From the NCBI GenBank assembly GCA_035561135.1, contig DATMYA010000085.1, positions 124,001-188,000 of the forward strand: a stretch of 64,000 nucleotides of DNA, read 5' to 3'. Positions 42,042 through 51,729 of this stretch are shown here, piece after piece. The notes beneath the pieces were generated by a model that saw only the letters and a list, made by a program, of their open reading frames with translations, ran no database searches and was not told where the DNA came from. Origin of the DNA: Clostridia bacterium. Its GTDB lineage: Bacteria > Acidobacteriota > Terriglobia > Terriglobales > Acidobacteriaceae. Both the position numbers and the translations under genes were made by a program. Numbering within the stretch: position 1 is the stretch's first letter; each line of letters opens with the position of its first letter.

Positions 42042-43022
42042 ATGAAAGGGCCCGCACCCTTGCCCTTCTTCGCTCGTAGCGGAGAAGGTGCATCCGCCAC
42101 TTCGAAATTACCGGCGGCGGAACTCGCAGCTTCAAATGCTTCTGCTGACGCACGGGCAGACGACCAACGCGCGCGTGTGCAGTCTATCCGCAACAGCCTC
42201 GGCAACCTCGCTTACCAGATGGTTGCTGCCACGGAGTTGCCGAAGCGTGAAGCCCTACAGGTTCTATCGACAGGCATCGCACCGCTCGATGCCGTTGTGA
42301 GCGGCTTGCCTCGTGGCGCGCTCACAGAAATCTACGGTTCTGCGTCATCGGGACGCACCAGCGTTCTGCTGGCTTCACTTGCCGCTGCTACCGGGCGCGG
42401 AGAAGTTTGCGCCCTGGTTGATACCACCGACAGCTTTGATCCCGAATCCGCTGCGGCTGCCGGCGTCGAACTCAGCCAGTTGCTCTGGATTCGCTGCAAC
42501 GGTGCGCAACAGGCGAAAGAGAAGCGCACGCAGCGCTTCGCTGGAAATGACTTTGGCGGCCACGACCTTCTGGAGAAGCCGGCGTTTGTGCCGCGTGCCG
42601 ACAAGATCGCGCGCTCCAAGGCCTTTCGCCGCCTCGAACAGGCACTCAAAATTACCGACCTGTTGCTGCAAGCCGGTGGATTCGGAATAGTGGCCATCGA
42701 CATGGCCGACCTCCCCGACGACGTCGCGCGGCGGGTTCCGCTCACGTCGTGGTTCCGCTTTCGGCGTGCCGTGGAGAACACGCCAACTTCGCTTTTGGTA
42801 ATCGAGCGTGAGGCATACGCACGCGCCTGTGCGTCGCTCGTGCTGCGATTCGAGCGCGCACGTGCACGGCGTTCGCAAGTGTCGGTCTCTTCCCCGACGC
42901 ACGCAATGCTCCTGCGGGGAATCGAGGTCGACGTGGAGGTGATTCGCTCGCCCGAATCGGCTGGATTTAAGAAACCTGTGCAGTCAGCGCATTTCATCGC
43001 ACGCGTGCGCGACACCGCATGA
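42042..43022 (+). CDS. imuA: ImuA (RecA-like SOS mutagenesis protein)
   Basis: This 326-residue RecA-related protein is the first gene of an imuA-imuB-dnaE2 cassette. Visible features are VLSTGIAPLDAVVSGLPRGA, the P-loop-like IYGSASSGRTSVLLASLA, CALVDTTDSFDPESAAAAGV and LLWIRCNGAQQAKE, in the order of RecA-type ATPases; the middle is divergent. It helps recruit ImuB and DnaE2 to damaged DNA. ATG 42042 is preferred because TGAGGT lies 6 bp upstream; an earlier in-frame ATG at 41976 lacks such a site. The candidate operator lies upstream. Confidence 0.88.
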   Translation: MKGPAPLPFFARSGEGASATSKLPAAELAASNASADARADDQRARVQSIRNSLGNLAYQMVAATELPKREALQVLSTGIAPLDAVVSGLPRGALTEIYGSASSGRTSVLLASLAAATGRGEVCALVDTTDSFDPESAAAAGVELSQLLWIRCNGAQQAKEKRTQRFAGNDFGGHDLLEKPAFVPRADKIARSKAFRRLEQALKITDLLLQAGGFGIVAIDMADLPDDVARRVPLTSWFRFRRAVENTPTSLLVIEREAYARACASLVLRFERARARRSQVSVSSPTHAMLLRGIEVDVEVIRSPESAGFKKPVQSAHFIARVRDTA

Positions 43023-43047
43023 GCGCTCATGCCGCAGCCGCTCGCTT

Positions 43048-44877
43048 ATGAGCTTCGAAAAAATTCGAACTTTTCCTATGTACGCCTGTGTTTACATCCC
43101 GGGTTTCCTCTCTGAAGCCATCGTGCGCACGCGTGCGGAGTTGCGTCCGCAGGCCGTCGTCGTCATAGAAGGCACGCCGCCCCTCAAGAATCCAGACACG
43201 AAAAAGCGACGAGACACACGGTCGCAGGTAGCGGTCGCACTATGCCTACGGTCGCATGAGCAGGAGCGAGCAGCACACGCCGCGCTGCTCGATGCCGCGC
43301 ACGCGTTCTCTCCGCGAGTGGAAGACACGGCGTCCGACACCGTGCTCCTTGATCTCTCTGGACTGGAAAGGCTCTTTGGGATGCCACAAAAAATCGCCCG
43401 TGAACTTGCGCGCCGCGTGACTGATGTCGGGCTCGAAGCCAACATTGCCGTTGCGGCGAACCCCTACACCGCAATGCACGCCGCTCGCGGCTTTGCTGGC
43501 ATCACCGTCCTTGAACCCGGAACGGAGGCCGAGCGGCTCGCCTCGCTGAACATTGAACACCTTTTCGCAACTCCCGCCTTCGCAGCCACCGCTCCGACCG
43601 GTGGTCCGCGCAAACGCCGCGATACTGCGGACGCGCAGAAGCGCGCAGCTCGCATCCTGGAGACACTTGACCGGTGGGGCGTACGCAACTTCCGTGCGCT
43701 GGCGGCGTTGCCGGCCGTGTCGCTCTCCGAACGGCTGGGAGCGGAAGGTGTCCGCTTGCAGCAACTCGCGCGCGGCGCAGTGACACGCGACCTCGTTCTC
43801 GCCGAGCCGCAACTCGCTTTTGAAGAAGCCCTTGAGCTGGACTATCCCGTTGAGTTGATCGAGCCGCTGGCGTTCCTGCTCGGACGCATGCTGGAGCAGC
43901 TATGCGCGCGTATGAACGGCCGCGCGCTGGCCACCAATGAACTCCGCCTGCGCATGCAACTCGAGCATCGCGTGGCGGACGAGTCCATAGCTACACAGAA
44001 CGAACTCGACGATGCGATGCCCACTATCGAGCGCCGCCTGACATTGCCCGTACCGATGAACGATGCGCGGCTCTTCCTGAAGCTGCTGCACCTGGAGTTG
44101 AACTCCAATCCGCCGGGCGCACCCGTCATCAAGCTCTGTCTTGTCGCCGAACCGGCACGCCCACGCGTCACGCAGAGCGGGCTGTTCATGCCTCTGGCTC
44201 CTGAGCCGGAGAAACTTGAACTCACGCTCGCGCGCATTGATCGTGTACTTCGCGGCACGCGTGAGTGCGGCGATCACCCCAGCGCGCACCCAAAGCACAC
44301 CAGAGAACTGCGTGCTGGTTCCGTGGAAACCATCGACACCAACCAGCCGGATGCGTTCCGCATGACTCGCTTTACGCCGAAATCGCCGGAGCAGTTTGCG
44401 AACACCTCCGCGCCGGAGCCGTCCACGCGCACGGTCGTTGCATTGCGAAGATTTCGCCCGCCGCTCGGGGCCGATGTGGCGTTGCGCGAGGGCCGTCCCA
44501 TCGCGCTTAGCTGCGAATCGCTGGGCGCAAGCGAGAAACGCAGCGCGAAAGAAAATGTCGTGTGGGCCGCCGGACCTTGGCGCATCAACGGCAACTGGTG
44601 GATGGCAGGTGAAGAAGGTTCGGAATCCCGGGAAACGAAGCAGAACGAACATACGCAACCATCCGACCTTAAGCATCGCGACCTCGACGGCGCTTGTACC
44701 TGGCAGCGCGATCAGTGGGACATCGCCGTTGCCATCACTACAACTGCACTCGACAAGCGTTCGCCAGAAACGCAGCACTCGATGGAAGAAACCCAGCGCC
44801 AAACAAACATCGCGCTCTACCGAATCTTTTGCGATGCCACCACCCGCGAGTGGTTCGTAGATGGCTGCTACGACTGA
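43048..44877 (+). CDS. imuB: ImuB (Y-family polymerase-like protein)
   Basis: This 609-residue protein is a catalytically altered Y-family polymerase that bridges DnaE2 to the beta clamp. MYACVYIPGFLSEAIVRTR opens the fold. SDTVLLDLSGLERLFGMP, ANIAVAANPYTAMHAARGFAG and LDRWGVRNFRALAALPAVSLSE follow, while the metal-binding acids of active DinB are not conserved at the first position. The C-terminal third carries RRFRPPLGADVALREGRPIA and WRINGNWW, a family-specific tail. The start may be ATG 43048 or ATG 43078. It lies 25 bp after imuA. Confidence 0.88.
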   Translation: MSFEKIRTFPMYACVYIPGFLSEAIVRTRAELRPQAVVVIEGTPPLKNPDTKKRRDTRSQVAVALCLRSHEQERAAHAALLDAAHAFSPRVEDTASDTVLLDLSGLERLFGMPQKIARELARRVTDVGLEANIAVAANPYTAMHAARGFAGITVLEPGTEAERLASLNIEHLFATPAFAATAPTGGPRKRRDTADAQKRAARILETLDRWGVRNFRALAALPAVSLSERLGAEGVRLQQLARGAVTRDLVLAEPQLAFEEALELDYPVELIEPLAFLLGRMLEQLCARMNGRALATNELRLRMQLEHRVADESIATQNELDDAMPTIERRLTLPVPMNDARLFLKLLHLELNSNPPGAPVIKLCLVAEPARPRVTQSGLFMPLAPEPEKLELTLARIDRVLRGTRECGDHPSAHPKHTRELRAGSVETIDTNQPDAFRMTRFTPKSPEQFANTSAPEPSTRTVVALRRFRPPLGADVALREGRPIALSCESLGASEKRSAKENVVWAAGPWRINGNWWMAGEEGSESRETKQNEHTQPSDLKHRDLDGACTWQRDQWDIAVAITTTALDKRSPETQHSMEETQRQTNIALYRIFCDATTREWFVDGCYD

Positions 44878-44943
44878 AACCGGCACCGCCAACTGGCAAC
44901 TAATTGGCATTAAACCGGCAACAGACAACTGGCAACTGCATTT

Positions 44944-47900
44944 ATGTTCGTAGAACTCCACGCCCGCTCCGCCTTCAGTTTTCTTGAGGGCGCTTCCCTG
45001 CCAGAAGAACTGGTGGAAGTGTGCGCCGAGAGCGGCGTGGGGGCGATGGCGCTGCTCGACCGCGACGGCGTTTACGGTTCTGCGCGCTTCCACACGGCGG
45101 CGAAGAAACTCGGCCTCAAAGCCCACATTGGAAGTGAGCTTTCGCTGGACGGTGAGTCGCGCTTGCCCCTCCTGGTCTCCGAGCGCAGCGGCTATCAGAA
45201 CCTCTGCCGTCTCATAACGCAGATGAAACTGCGCGTGCGAAAGAACACCGAGTGCTTCACCTGTCCGGAAGAGATTGCAAACTACAGCGCCGGACTCATC
45301 TGTCTCACGGGCGGAGATGACGGCCCCCTGGCTCGTGCGCTCGAACACGGCGGCATTGACAAAGCTCGTCGCACGGTCGAGCAACTCACGCGCATTTTCG
45401 GACGTGAAAACGTGTACGTCGAACTCCAGCGCCACTACGATCGCTCTGAAGAAGCGCGCAATCAGGCGTCGCTGGAGATTGCCCGCTCGCTCGGATTGCA
45501 CGTCATCGCCACCAATGCCCCGCAGTACGCGCGTGCCGCACAGCGCCAGGTGCTCGATGTCTTTACCTGCATACGAAACCATCGCACGCTCGCAACCGGA
45601 CGCCTGCTCTCAAAAAATTCCGAGCGCCACATCAAGAGCGCGGTAGAGATGGCGCGCCTCTTCGCCGACATTCCCGAAGCTCTCGCCAACACCGTCGAAC
45701 TCTCCAATCGCCTTGGCTTCACCCTCGCCGATCTCGGTTATGAGTTCCCTCGCTATCTGGTGCCTGACGGCGACACCATGATGTCGTTTCTTCGCAAGCG
45801 CACGGAAGAAGGCGCGCGCGAGCGTTACGGACATCCCGCGAAGGCGCATCTGCGCCAGCGTGCGCGGCGCCAGATCGAGCGTGAGCTATGCCTTATCGAA
45901 AAACTCAAGCTGGAAGGCTACTTCCTGATTGTCTGGGATCTCGTTCGCTTCTGCCGTGAGCAAGGCATCCTCGCCCAGGGACGCGGGTCGGCCGCCAACA
46001 GCGCAGTCTGCTACTCGCTCGGCATCACTGCCGTCGATCCCGTCGGGATGGAATTGCTGTTCGAACGTTTTCTTTCCGAAGAACGGGGCGAGTGGCCTGA
46101 CATCGATCTCGACCTGCCCAGCGGCGATGAACGCGAGCGTGTCATTCAGTATGTGTATCAACGTTACGGCAAACTTGGCGCGGCCATGACCGCGAACGTC
46201 ATAACCTATCGCGGACGTTCTGCCGCACGTGAGGTCGGCAAGGCTCTCAACTTCGACGCCGACACGCTCGACCGCGTCTCCCACCTCGTCGGCACCTGGG
46301 AGTACAAGGACCCGGACGACACGATGGAACGTCAATTCCGTCAGGCCGGTTGCGACCTCCGCCATCCGCGAATACAGAAATACCTCAGCCTATGCATGGC
46401 CGTGCAGGACTTGCCGCGTCATCTTGGGCAGCACTCCGGCGGCATGGTTATCTGCCAGGGACAACTCGACTCCGTCGTCCCGCTCGAACCTGCCAGCATG
46501 CCTGGCCGCGTCGTCGTGCAATGGGATAAAGAAGACTGCGCCGACATGGGCATCATCAAGGTGGATTTGCTCGGCCTTGGCATGATGGCCGTATTAAAGG
46601 ATTCCGTCTCGCTCATCGAACGACACTACGGCGAACAGGTTTCGCTCGCGCACCTGCCGCCCGATGATGCCGGCGTTTACGCCGCGTTGCAGAAGGCCGA
46701 TACCGTAGGCATGTTCCAGATCGAGAGCCGCGCGCAGATGTCATGCCTGCCGCGGCTTCGTCCGCAGAATTTCTACGACATAGTGATACAGGTCGCACTC
46801 ATTCGTCCCGGCCCCATCGTCGGCGAAATGGTGAACCCCTATATCAAGCGACGGCAAGGCCGCACGTCAGTCGAGTACGCGCATCCTTCGCTCGAGCCCA
46901 TCCTCGAGCGCACCCTTGGCGTGCCACTCTTTCAGGAACAGCTTTTACGTATCGCCATGGTCGCCGCCAACTTTACCGGCGGCGAGGCCGAAGAGTTGCG
47001 TCGAGCTCTCGGGGCCAAACGCTCCGAAAAGCGCATGAAAGAAATTGAGGTCAAGCTGCGACGCGGCATGACAAGCAACGGCATCGTGCCCATAGCGCAG
47101 GAGCAGATCATCCAATCCATCGTCTCGTTCGCACTCTACGGATTCCCGGAGTCGCACGCCGCCAGCTTCGCGCTAATCGCCTACTCGAGTGCGTACCTGA
47201 AGACTCATTACCTCGCGGCCTTCACCGCAGCCATGCTCAATAACCAGCCAATGGGCTTTTATTCGCCAGCCACTATCGTCAAAGACGCGCAGCGCCATGG
47301 ACTGCTCATCAAGCCCATAGACATCTGCACCTCACACTGGCTCTGCACACTGGAAACTGAAGATGAAAGTCGTCGCACGTCACGCGGCGGCGAATCCGGA
47401 AAGCCGGTTGTTCGCATGGGCCTGCGCTACGTTCGGGGTCTTCGCGAGGACGCTGCGCTTACATTGTTGCGCGAACGTGCTCGTCGCCCATTCGAGTCCA
47501 TTGCCGATCTTGCACGCCGTGTACCCGAGTTGCGCAAGAACGAACTCGTCGCTCTCGCCGACATAGGTGCGCTCAATTCGTTGGGCGACGTTACGCAGCA
47601 AGCCCTGCCCGGTGTGGAACAACCGATAAATGTTCGCGTACCCGGAGCGCCCGCGCGTAATAGCGCGCACGCTACCGTGCAGTTCCACCGACGCGACGCA
47701 CTCTGGCAAGCCGAGGCGGCTTCGCAGCCCGTCGGTCCCCTGCTCTCAAAACTCGCGCAGCCCGATGGCTCATCGCCTCTCAATCGCATGACCAACGACG
47801 AGCGCCTGGTTGCGGACTTCCGTGGCACGGGACTCACCGTCGGCCCGCATCCCATGTCGTACCATCGCGCACGCATGACGAAGATGGGGGCAGTGCCAGC

Positions 47901-48204
47901 AGCAGAACTCGCGAACATTCCCAATGCCCGAAGCGTGCGCGTTGCTGGAACTGTCATTGTGCGTCAACGCCCCGGAACCGCGCATGGCTTTGTCTTCCTC
48001 AGCCTGGAGGACGAGACCGGAATCGCGAACATTATCATCACCCCCGGCCTCTTCGAAGCCAACCGGCTGCTGCTAGTCGAAGAACGGCTTCTCTTCATTG
48101 AAGGTATTCTGCAAAACCTGGATGGAGTCGTCTCCGTCAAAGCCGATCGCGTGTTACCCATGCGCGTCAGCGCCGCCGAGATCGCGTCGCACGACTTTCA
48201 TTAA
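44944..48204 (+). CDS. dnaE2: Error-prone DNA polymerase DnaE2
   Basis: This 1086-residue C-family polymerase has an N-terminal PHP domain beginning FVELHARSAFSFLEGASLPE. The palm domain has FCREQGILAQGRGSAANSAVCY and the catalytic aspartates in EWPDIDLDLPSGDERERV. Later motifs are DLPRHLGQHSGGMVI, MFQIESRAQMSCLPR and QEQLLRIAMVAANFTGGEAE. An OB domain (VRVAGTVIVRQRPGT) lies near the end. The length and absence of an exonuclease fit DnaE2, which copies past lesions with ImuA and ImuB. It completes the SOS mutagenesis cassette, 66 bp after imuB. That gap holds short repeats of CAACTGGCAACT. Confidence 0.95.
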   Translation: MFVELHARSAFSFLEGASLPEELVEVCAESGVGAMALLDRDGVYGSARFHTAAKKLGLKAHIGSELSLDGESRLPLLVSERSGYQNLCRLITQMKLRVRKNTECFTCPEEIANYSAGLICLTGGDDGPLARALEHGGIDKARRTVEQLTRIFGRENVYVELQRHYDRSEEARNQASLEIARSLGLHVIATNAPQYARAAQRQVLDVFTCIRNHRTLATGRLLSKNSERHIKSAVEMARLFADIPEALANTVELSNRLGFTLADLGYEFPRYLVPDGDTMMSFLRKRTEEGARERYGHPAKAHLRQRARRQIERELCLIEKLKLEGYFLIVWDLVRFCREQGILAQGRGSAANSAVCYSLGITAVDPVGMELLFERFLSEERGEWPDIDLDLPSGDERERVIQYVYQRYGKLGAAMTANVITYRGRSAAREVGKALNFDADTLDRVSHLVGTWEYKDPDDTMERQFRQAGCDLRHPRIQKYLSLCMAVQDLPRHLGQHSGGMVICQGQLDSVVPLEPASMPGRVVVQWDKEDCADMGIIKVDLLGLGMMAVLKDSVSLIERHYGEQVSLAHLPPDDAGVYAALQKADTVGMFQIESRAQMSCLPRLRPQNFYDIVIQVALIRPGPIVGEMVNPYIKRRQGRTSVEYAHPSLEPILERTLGVPLFQEQLLRIAMVAANFTGGEAEELRRALGAKRSEKRMKEIEVKLRRGMTSNGIVPIAQEQIIQSIVSFALYGFPESHAASFALIAYSSAYLKTHYLAAFTAAMLNNQPMGFYSPATIVKDAQRHGLLIKPIDICTSHWLCTLETEDESRRTSRGGESGKPVVRMGLRYVRGLREDAALTLLRERARRPFESIADLARRVPELRKNELVALADIGALNSLGDVTQQALPGVEQPINVRVPGAPARNSAHATVQFHRRDALWQAEAASQPVGPLLSKLAQPDGSSPLNRMTNDERLVADFRGTGLTVGPHPMSYHRARMTKMGAVPAAELANIPNARSVRVAGTVIVRQRPGTAHGFVFLSLEDETGIANIIITPGLFEANRLLLVEERLLFIEGILQNLDGVVSVKADRVLPMRVSAAEIASHDFH

Positions 48205-48419
48205 TTCAATTCTGCCCGCAATATCGCTTCGCGACATAAAAAGTCACATGCGTGCTGTAGTTCGGAGTTACGGCAAAAATTTCCGTTTCGCCCCTGATAT
48301 CCACAGTGCCCTAGGTTTATCATCTCCTCAAGGACTCAGGGGTGAGAACCTGCTTCACAAAAAACCAGTAGTATTCCATCCCGTTGCCCAATTTTTATTC
48401 ATATAGGAGTTGGTGTTCG

Positions 48420-48671
48420 ATGCCGAAATCCACGAAAGCAACCGGCCCCACCGCAAAAAAGACTTCCGAGAAGAAGAACAAAACTGCCGCCACAGCAACG
48501 AAAGCATCAGTGACTTCTATGCCTAAGACCCAGGACATCACGATCAGCACGGAGGAACAGATCCGGCGCCGCGCATACGAGATATACAAAGAACGCGGCG
48601 GCCACGGCGGCACTGCTCAGGAAGATTGGTTGCAAGCTGAAATCCAGATCCGCGGGAAGCGTACTGCCTGA
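48420..48671 (+). CDS. DUF2934 small protein
   Basis: This 83-residue protein has a low-complexity basic N-terminus rich in Lys, Thr, Ala and Ser, and a C-terminal DUF2934 motif (EEQIRRRAYEIYKERGGHGG then EDWLQAEIQI). The motif is common in Acidobacteria and some Proteobacteria and its function is unknown. ATG 48420 has AGGAG 9 bp upstream. The N-terminal Lys/Ala region could bind nucleic acid; this is a guess. Confidence 0.8.
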   Translation: MPKSTKATGPTAKKTSEKKNKTAATATKASVTSMPKTQDITISTEEQIRRRAYEIYKERGGHGGTAQEDWLQAEIQIRGKRTA

Positions 48672-48697
48672 ACCACACTGGCAGGCATCGGAGAGAG

Positions 48698-49129
48698 ATG
48701 ACCGGTTGTGAAATCGAAGTACATCAGAGTCCCGTAACCTTGAGCCACATTCTTATCATCGATGACAACCCGCTGCAATTGCGCGTGCGCGAAACGATCA
48801 TGCGCGATGCGGGGTTTCAAGTGTCCATTGCTACCACGGCGGAAAGCGCCTTGGCGCTGCTAAAAACGCAACACCGGCTCTTCGGCGCGGTAATAACCGA
48901 TCACGTCCTGCCGAAGGCCAGCGGGGCCGACTTCGTCCGAGAACTGCGCAAAGCAAACTCGGAAATCCCTGTCATCGTCGTAAGCGGCATGGCTGAAGCG
49001 GAAGACGAATATGAAGGCCTGGGCGTGGAGTTCCGGCAAAAACCGCTCCCACCCGCAGAACTGATCGATCTCGTGCAGACGGCGCTTTCTGTTGCGGACG
49101 GCCAACCGGGTGAGAGTTCGTTGACGTAA
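48698..49129 (+). CDS. Single-domain response regulator (receiver only)
   Basis: This 143-residue CheY-like protein has the acidic pair in ILIIDDNPLQLRVRE, the phosphoacceptor aspartate in AVITDHVLPKASGADF, and the lysine in EFRQKPLPPAEL, with T/S in VIVVSGMAE. No output domain follows, so it probably acts by protein contact in a phosphorelay or chemotaxis-like pathway. No histidine kinase is near. It lies 26 bp after the DUF2934 gene and a terminator follows. Confidence 0.88.
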   Translation: MTGCEIEVHQSPVTLSHILIIDDNPLQLRVRETIMRDAGFQVSIATTAESALALLKTQHRLFGAVITDHVLPKASGADFVRELRKANSEIPVIVVSGMAEAEDEYEGLGVEFRQKPLPPAELIDLVQTALSVADGQPGESSLT

Positions 49130-49170
49130 ACATGACGTAAACAAACAGCGTCAACATACAAAGATCACGG

Positions 49171-49199
49171 CTGTGCTTCCCCGGGGGCGCGGCTTTTTG
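49171..49199 (+). terminator. Probable terminator after the response regulator
   Basis: GCTGTGC (49171-49177) pairs with GCGCGGC (49188-49194) with two G-U pairs and a 10-base GC-rich loop, followed by TTTTT. Confidence 0.65.
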
Positions 49200-49424
49200 C
49201 TTTGCTGAGTTTCGCGATGCGAACTTACTGCAACTTTCGTGCCGCGTTCTCATCAGGTATGTAGCGGAACGATGTAGAAGGACGACGACGATGTAAAGGG
49301 CGATGTGGGCTCGCCTCGTTCCCGCTGATCCTCCTTCGTTACTTGCGCGCAGATCGGCCCAGCGCCGCTGTTCGCAAGTTGTAGGAGCAGCGGCTTTCTG
49401 GAAGAATACTGGCAAACACTCACC

Positions 49425-51467
49425 ATGCCTCAAATCGGAAGTTTCTCACTGTTGCTGGCACTTGCATTGAGCGTTTACGCGTTTGGTGCGGGAACGATCG
49501 CGCTGATGCGGCGCAACGAAATCCTTGGCGAAACTGCGCGACGCGCCGGTATCGCCATCTTCGTCGCCGTCACGGCTGCGTCACTGGCGCTTGTGTTGGC
49601 GGCGTTCCGGAATGACTTCTCGGTCGCGTACATTCTTCACCACAGCAATCGCGACCTGCCCATCCAGTACAAGTTTGCGGCATTGTGGTCTGGCCAGGAA
49701 GGTTCGTTGCTTTTCTGGTGCTGGCTGCTTGCCGCCTACGGCCTGGTGCTGCGGCTGCGGCACAAGGTGGACACGCGCCTGGTGGCGTACGCGTCCGTCA
49801 TCATTGCCGCCGTGCAGATCTTCTTCCTGCTGCTGGTGAATTTTGCGGCGCATCCGTTTGCCACCGTCAGCGGAACCATTCCGCCGGATGGCAACGGCCT
49901 CAATCCTCTCCTGCAATATCCGGAGATGGTCATCCATCCGCCGATGCTCTACCTCGGCTATGTAGGGATGACCGTGCCGTTCGCCTTCGCCCTCGCTGCC
50001 CTCATCATGAAGTATCCCGGCGAGAAGTGGATTCACATCACGCGGCGTTGGACCATGGTGGGTTGGGCTTTCCTTACCTGCGGAATCTTCCTCGGCGCAC
50101 ACTGGGCTTATGCCGTGCTGGGCTGGGGCGGATATTGGGGCTGGGACCCGGTTGAGAATGCTTCGCTGCTGCCGTGGCTTACCGGCACGGCTTTCCTGCA
50201 CTCGGTGATGATGCAGGAGAAGCGCGGCATGATGAAGGTCTGGAACATGTGGCTAATCTTCTCCACGTTCCTGCTTTCCATCTTCGGCACCTTCCTGACG
50301 CGCTCCGGCGTCGTCAGTTCCGTACACGCCTTCGCACAATCGGGGATTGGCCCCTGGTTCGTCGTATTCCTGGCTCTGACATTCGCGACGTGCGTCTTCT
50401 TCTTCGTGAAGAACCGCTCACACCTCAAGAGCGAGCACAAGCTGGAGTCGCTGGTTTCGCGCGAATCCAGTTTCCTGTTCAATAACGTTCTGCTGCTCGT
50501 GAGTTGCTTCGCCGTTCTTTGGGGCACGCTCTTCCCCGTCCTGTCGGAATGGGTGCAGGGGACGAAAGTCACCGTCGGCCCGCCGTTCTTCAATCGCGTC
50601 AACATTCCGATTGCGATGTTTCTGCTGCTTCTCACCGGCATCGGGCCATTGCTTGCGTGGCGCAAGACGTCCATGGAAAGTCTGCGCCGCAATTTCCTGA
50701 TCCCGACCATTGTTGCCGCGCTTACCGCCGTGGCGCTCATCATCGGCGGCATGAAGCCCTGGCAGGACAGCTCGGTTTTCTTTTCATTGATGGGTATCAC
50801 GCTTTCTGTGCTTGTCGCTGCCACGATCTTCTCTGAGTTCTGGCGCGGCGGACGCGTTATCGCCCGTCACAATAACTCCAACGTCTTCGCCGGCATGATC
50901 CAGCTGACGCGCCGCAACACGCGCCGCTACGGCGGATACATCGTTCACCTCGGCGTGGTCCTCGTCATCATCGGCTTCGCCGGATCGGCATTCAATTCGG
51001 ACCGCGAACAGGAACTCGGCTTCGGCGACAAGATGCAGATTGGTTCTTACACGCTCGTTTGCCGCTCCTACACGCAGGACGACAAACCGAACTACCGCAG
51101 CGAATGGGCCATCCTGGATGTCTTCAAGGGCGGCAAGCAGGTCGACACCATGTTCCCCGAACGCCGCTTTTACAAGGCAAGCGAGCAGACGGCGACCATC
51201 GTGGCGAACCGCTCCACGCTTCGCGAAGACCTCTATCTCGTTTACACCGGAATCAACCAGGACACCGGACGGCCCATCATCAAGGCGCACTTGAACCCGC
51301 TCGTGCTGTGGATATGGATGGGAGCCCATATCCTGCTGATTGGCACAATAATCGCGCTGTTCCCGAACATGGCGGCTTCCAGCGTGGCATCACCGGCGCG
51401 TGAGCGGGCCGCCGTTCCGGCTGACGCTGTTGCCAGCAGCACAACGACGGCCGGCGGGGACGATTAA
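49425..51467 (+). CDS. ccmF: Cytochrome c haem lyase CcmF/NrfE-like
   Basis: This 680-residue protein has about 14-15 membrane segments and the tryptophan-rich WWD motif WGGYWGWDPVENASLLPWLT. HPPMLYLGYVGMTVPFAFAL and ALWSGQEGSLLFW are also typical. It is the haem ligation component of System I cytochrome c maturation. The periplasmic domain before the last helix (LGFGDKMQIGSYTLVCRSYT) is the CcmF-type C-terminal region. ccmH and a CcmI-like gene follow after a 262-bp spacer with repeats. The remaining System I genes (ccmA-E) are not in the window. Confidence 0.93.
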   Translation: MPQIGSFSLLLALALSVYAFGAGTIALMRRNEILGETARRAGIAIFVAVTAASLALVLAAFRNDFSVAYILHHSNRDLPIQYKFAALWSGQEGSLLFWCWLLAAYGLVLRLRHKVDTRLVAYASVIIAAVQIFFLLLVNFAAHPFATVSGTIPPDGNGLNPLLQYPEMVIHPPMLYLGYVGMTVPFAFALAALIMKYPGEKWIHITRRWTMVGWAFLTCGIFLGAHWAYAVLGWGGYWGWDPVENASLLPWLTGTAFLHSVMMQEKRGMMKVWNMWLIFSTFLLSIFGTFLTRSGVVSSVHAFAQSGIGPWFVVFLALTFATCVFFFVKNRSHLKSEHKLESLVSRESSFLFNNVLLLVSCFAVLWGTLFPVLSEWVQGTKVTVGPPFFNRVNIPIAMFLLLLTGIGPLLAWRKTSMESLRRNFLIPTIVAALTAVALIIGGMKPWQDSSVFFSLMGITLSVLVAATIFSEFWRGGRVIARHNNSNVFAGMIQLTRRNTRRYGGYIVHLGVVLVIIGFAGSAFNSDREQELGFGDKMQIGSYTLVCRSYTQDDKPNYRSEWAILDVFKGGKQVDTMFPERRFYKASEQTATIVANRSTLREDLYLVYTGINQDTGRPIIKAHLNPLVLWIWMGAHILLIGTIIALFPNMAASSVASPARERAAVPADAVASSTTTAGGDD

Positions 51468-51546
51468 GTTTCGTTATGGCGGTGGCTAAACAGGCTGCTG
51501 AAGAACTCAGGGCACGTCATCGTGCGCGTTGTAAGTGGCAAAAGGC

Positions 51547-51584
51547 CGCTTTACAGGCGCTGAATACGCTTTACAGGCGCTGAA
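51547..51584. repeat. Tandem direct repeat CGCTTTACAGGCGCTGAA
   Basis: Two 18-base units stand with a period of 20 bp (51547-51564 and 51567-51584). They overlap the left part of REP-like copy 2. Confidence 0.7.
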
Positions 51585-51631
51585 AAACTCGATTCCTTGA
51601 AGGGGCACGCCTTCAGGCGTGCCGTAAGTCG
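51574..51631. repeat. REP-like palindromic repeat, copy 2
   Basis: Nearly identical to 27443-27501. The hairpin GGGGCACGCC-TTCA-GGCGTGCC is here perfect over 8 bp. It is followed by two further short inverted elements GCGGCTTTAGCCGC (about 51644-51657) and GGGGTTATAGCCCC (about 51707-51720), so the spacer is a run of palindromes. Confidence 0.75.
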
Positions 51632-51729
51632 TAACGGATGAACGGCGGCTTTAGCCGCTGAGGTCGATGTCTTCAAGAAAAGACTTTTTCCGCGGTAACG
51701 AATTCCGGGGTTATAGCCCCTGAGGTCCG

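Noticed and set aside
44878-44943. GG-N10-GC match before dnaE2 (TTGGCATTAAACCGGCA)
   Set aside because: It lies in a stretch of CAACTGGCAACT repeats, the -12 half does not match TTGC, and dnaE2 is expected to be read from the imuA promoter.
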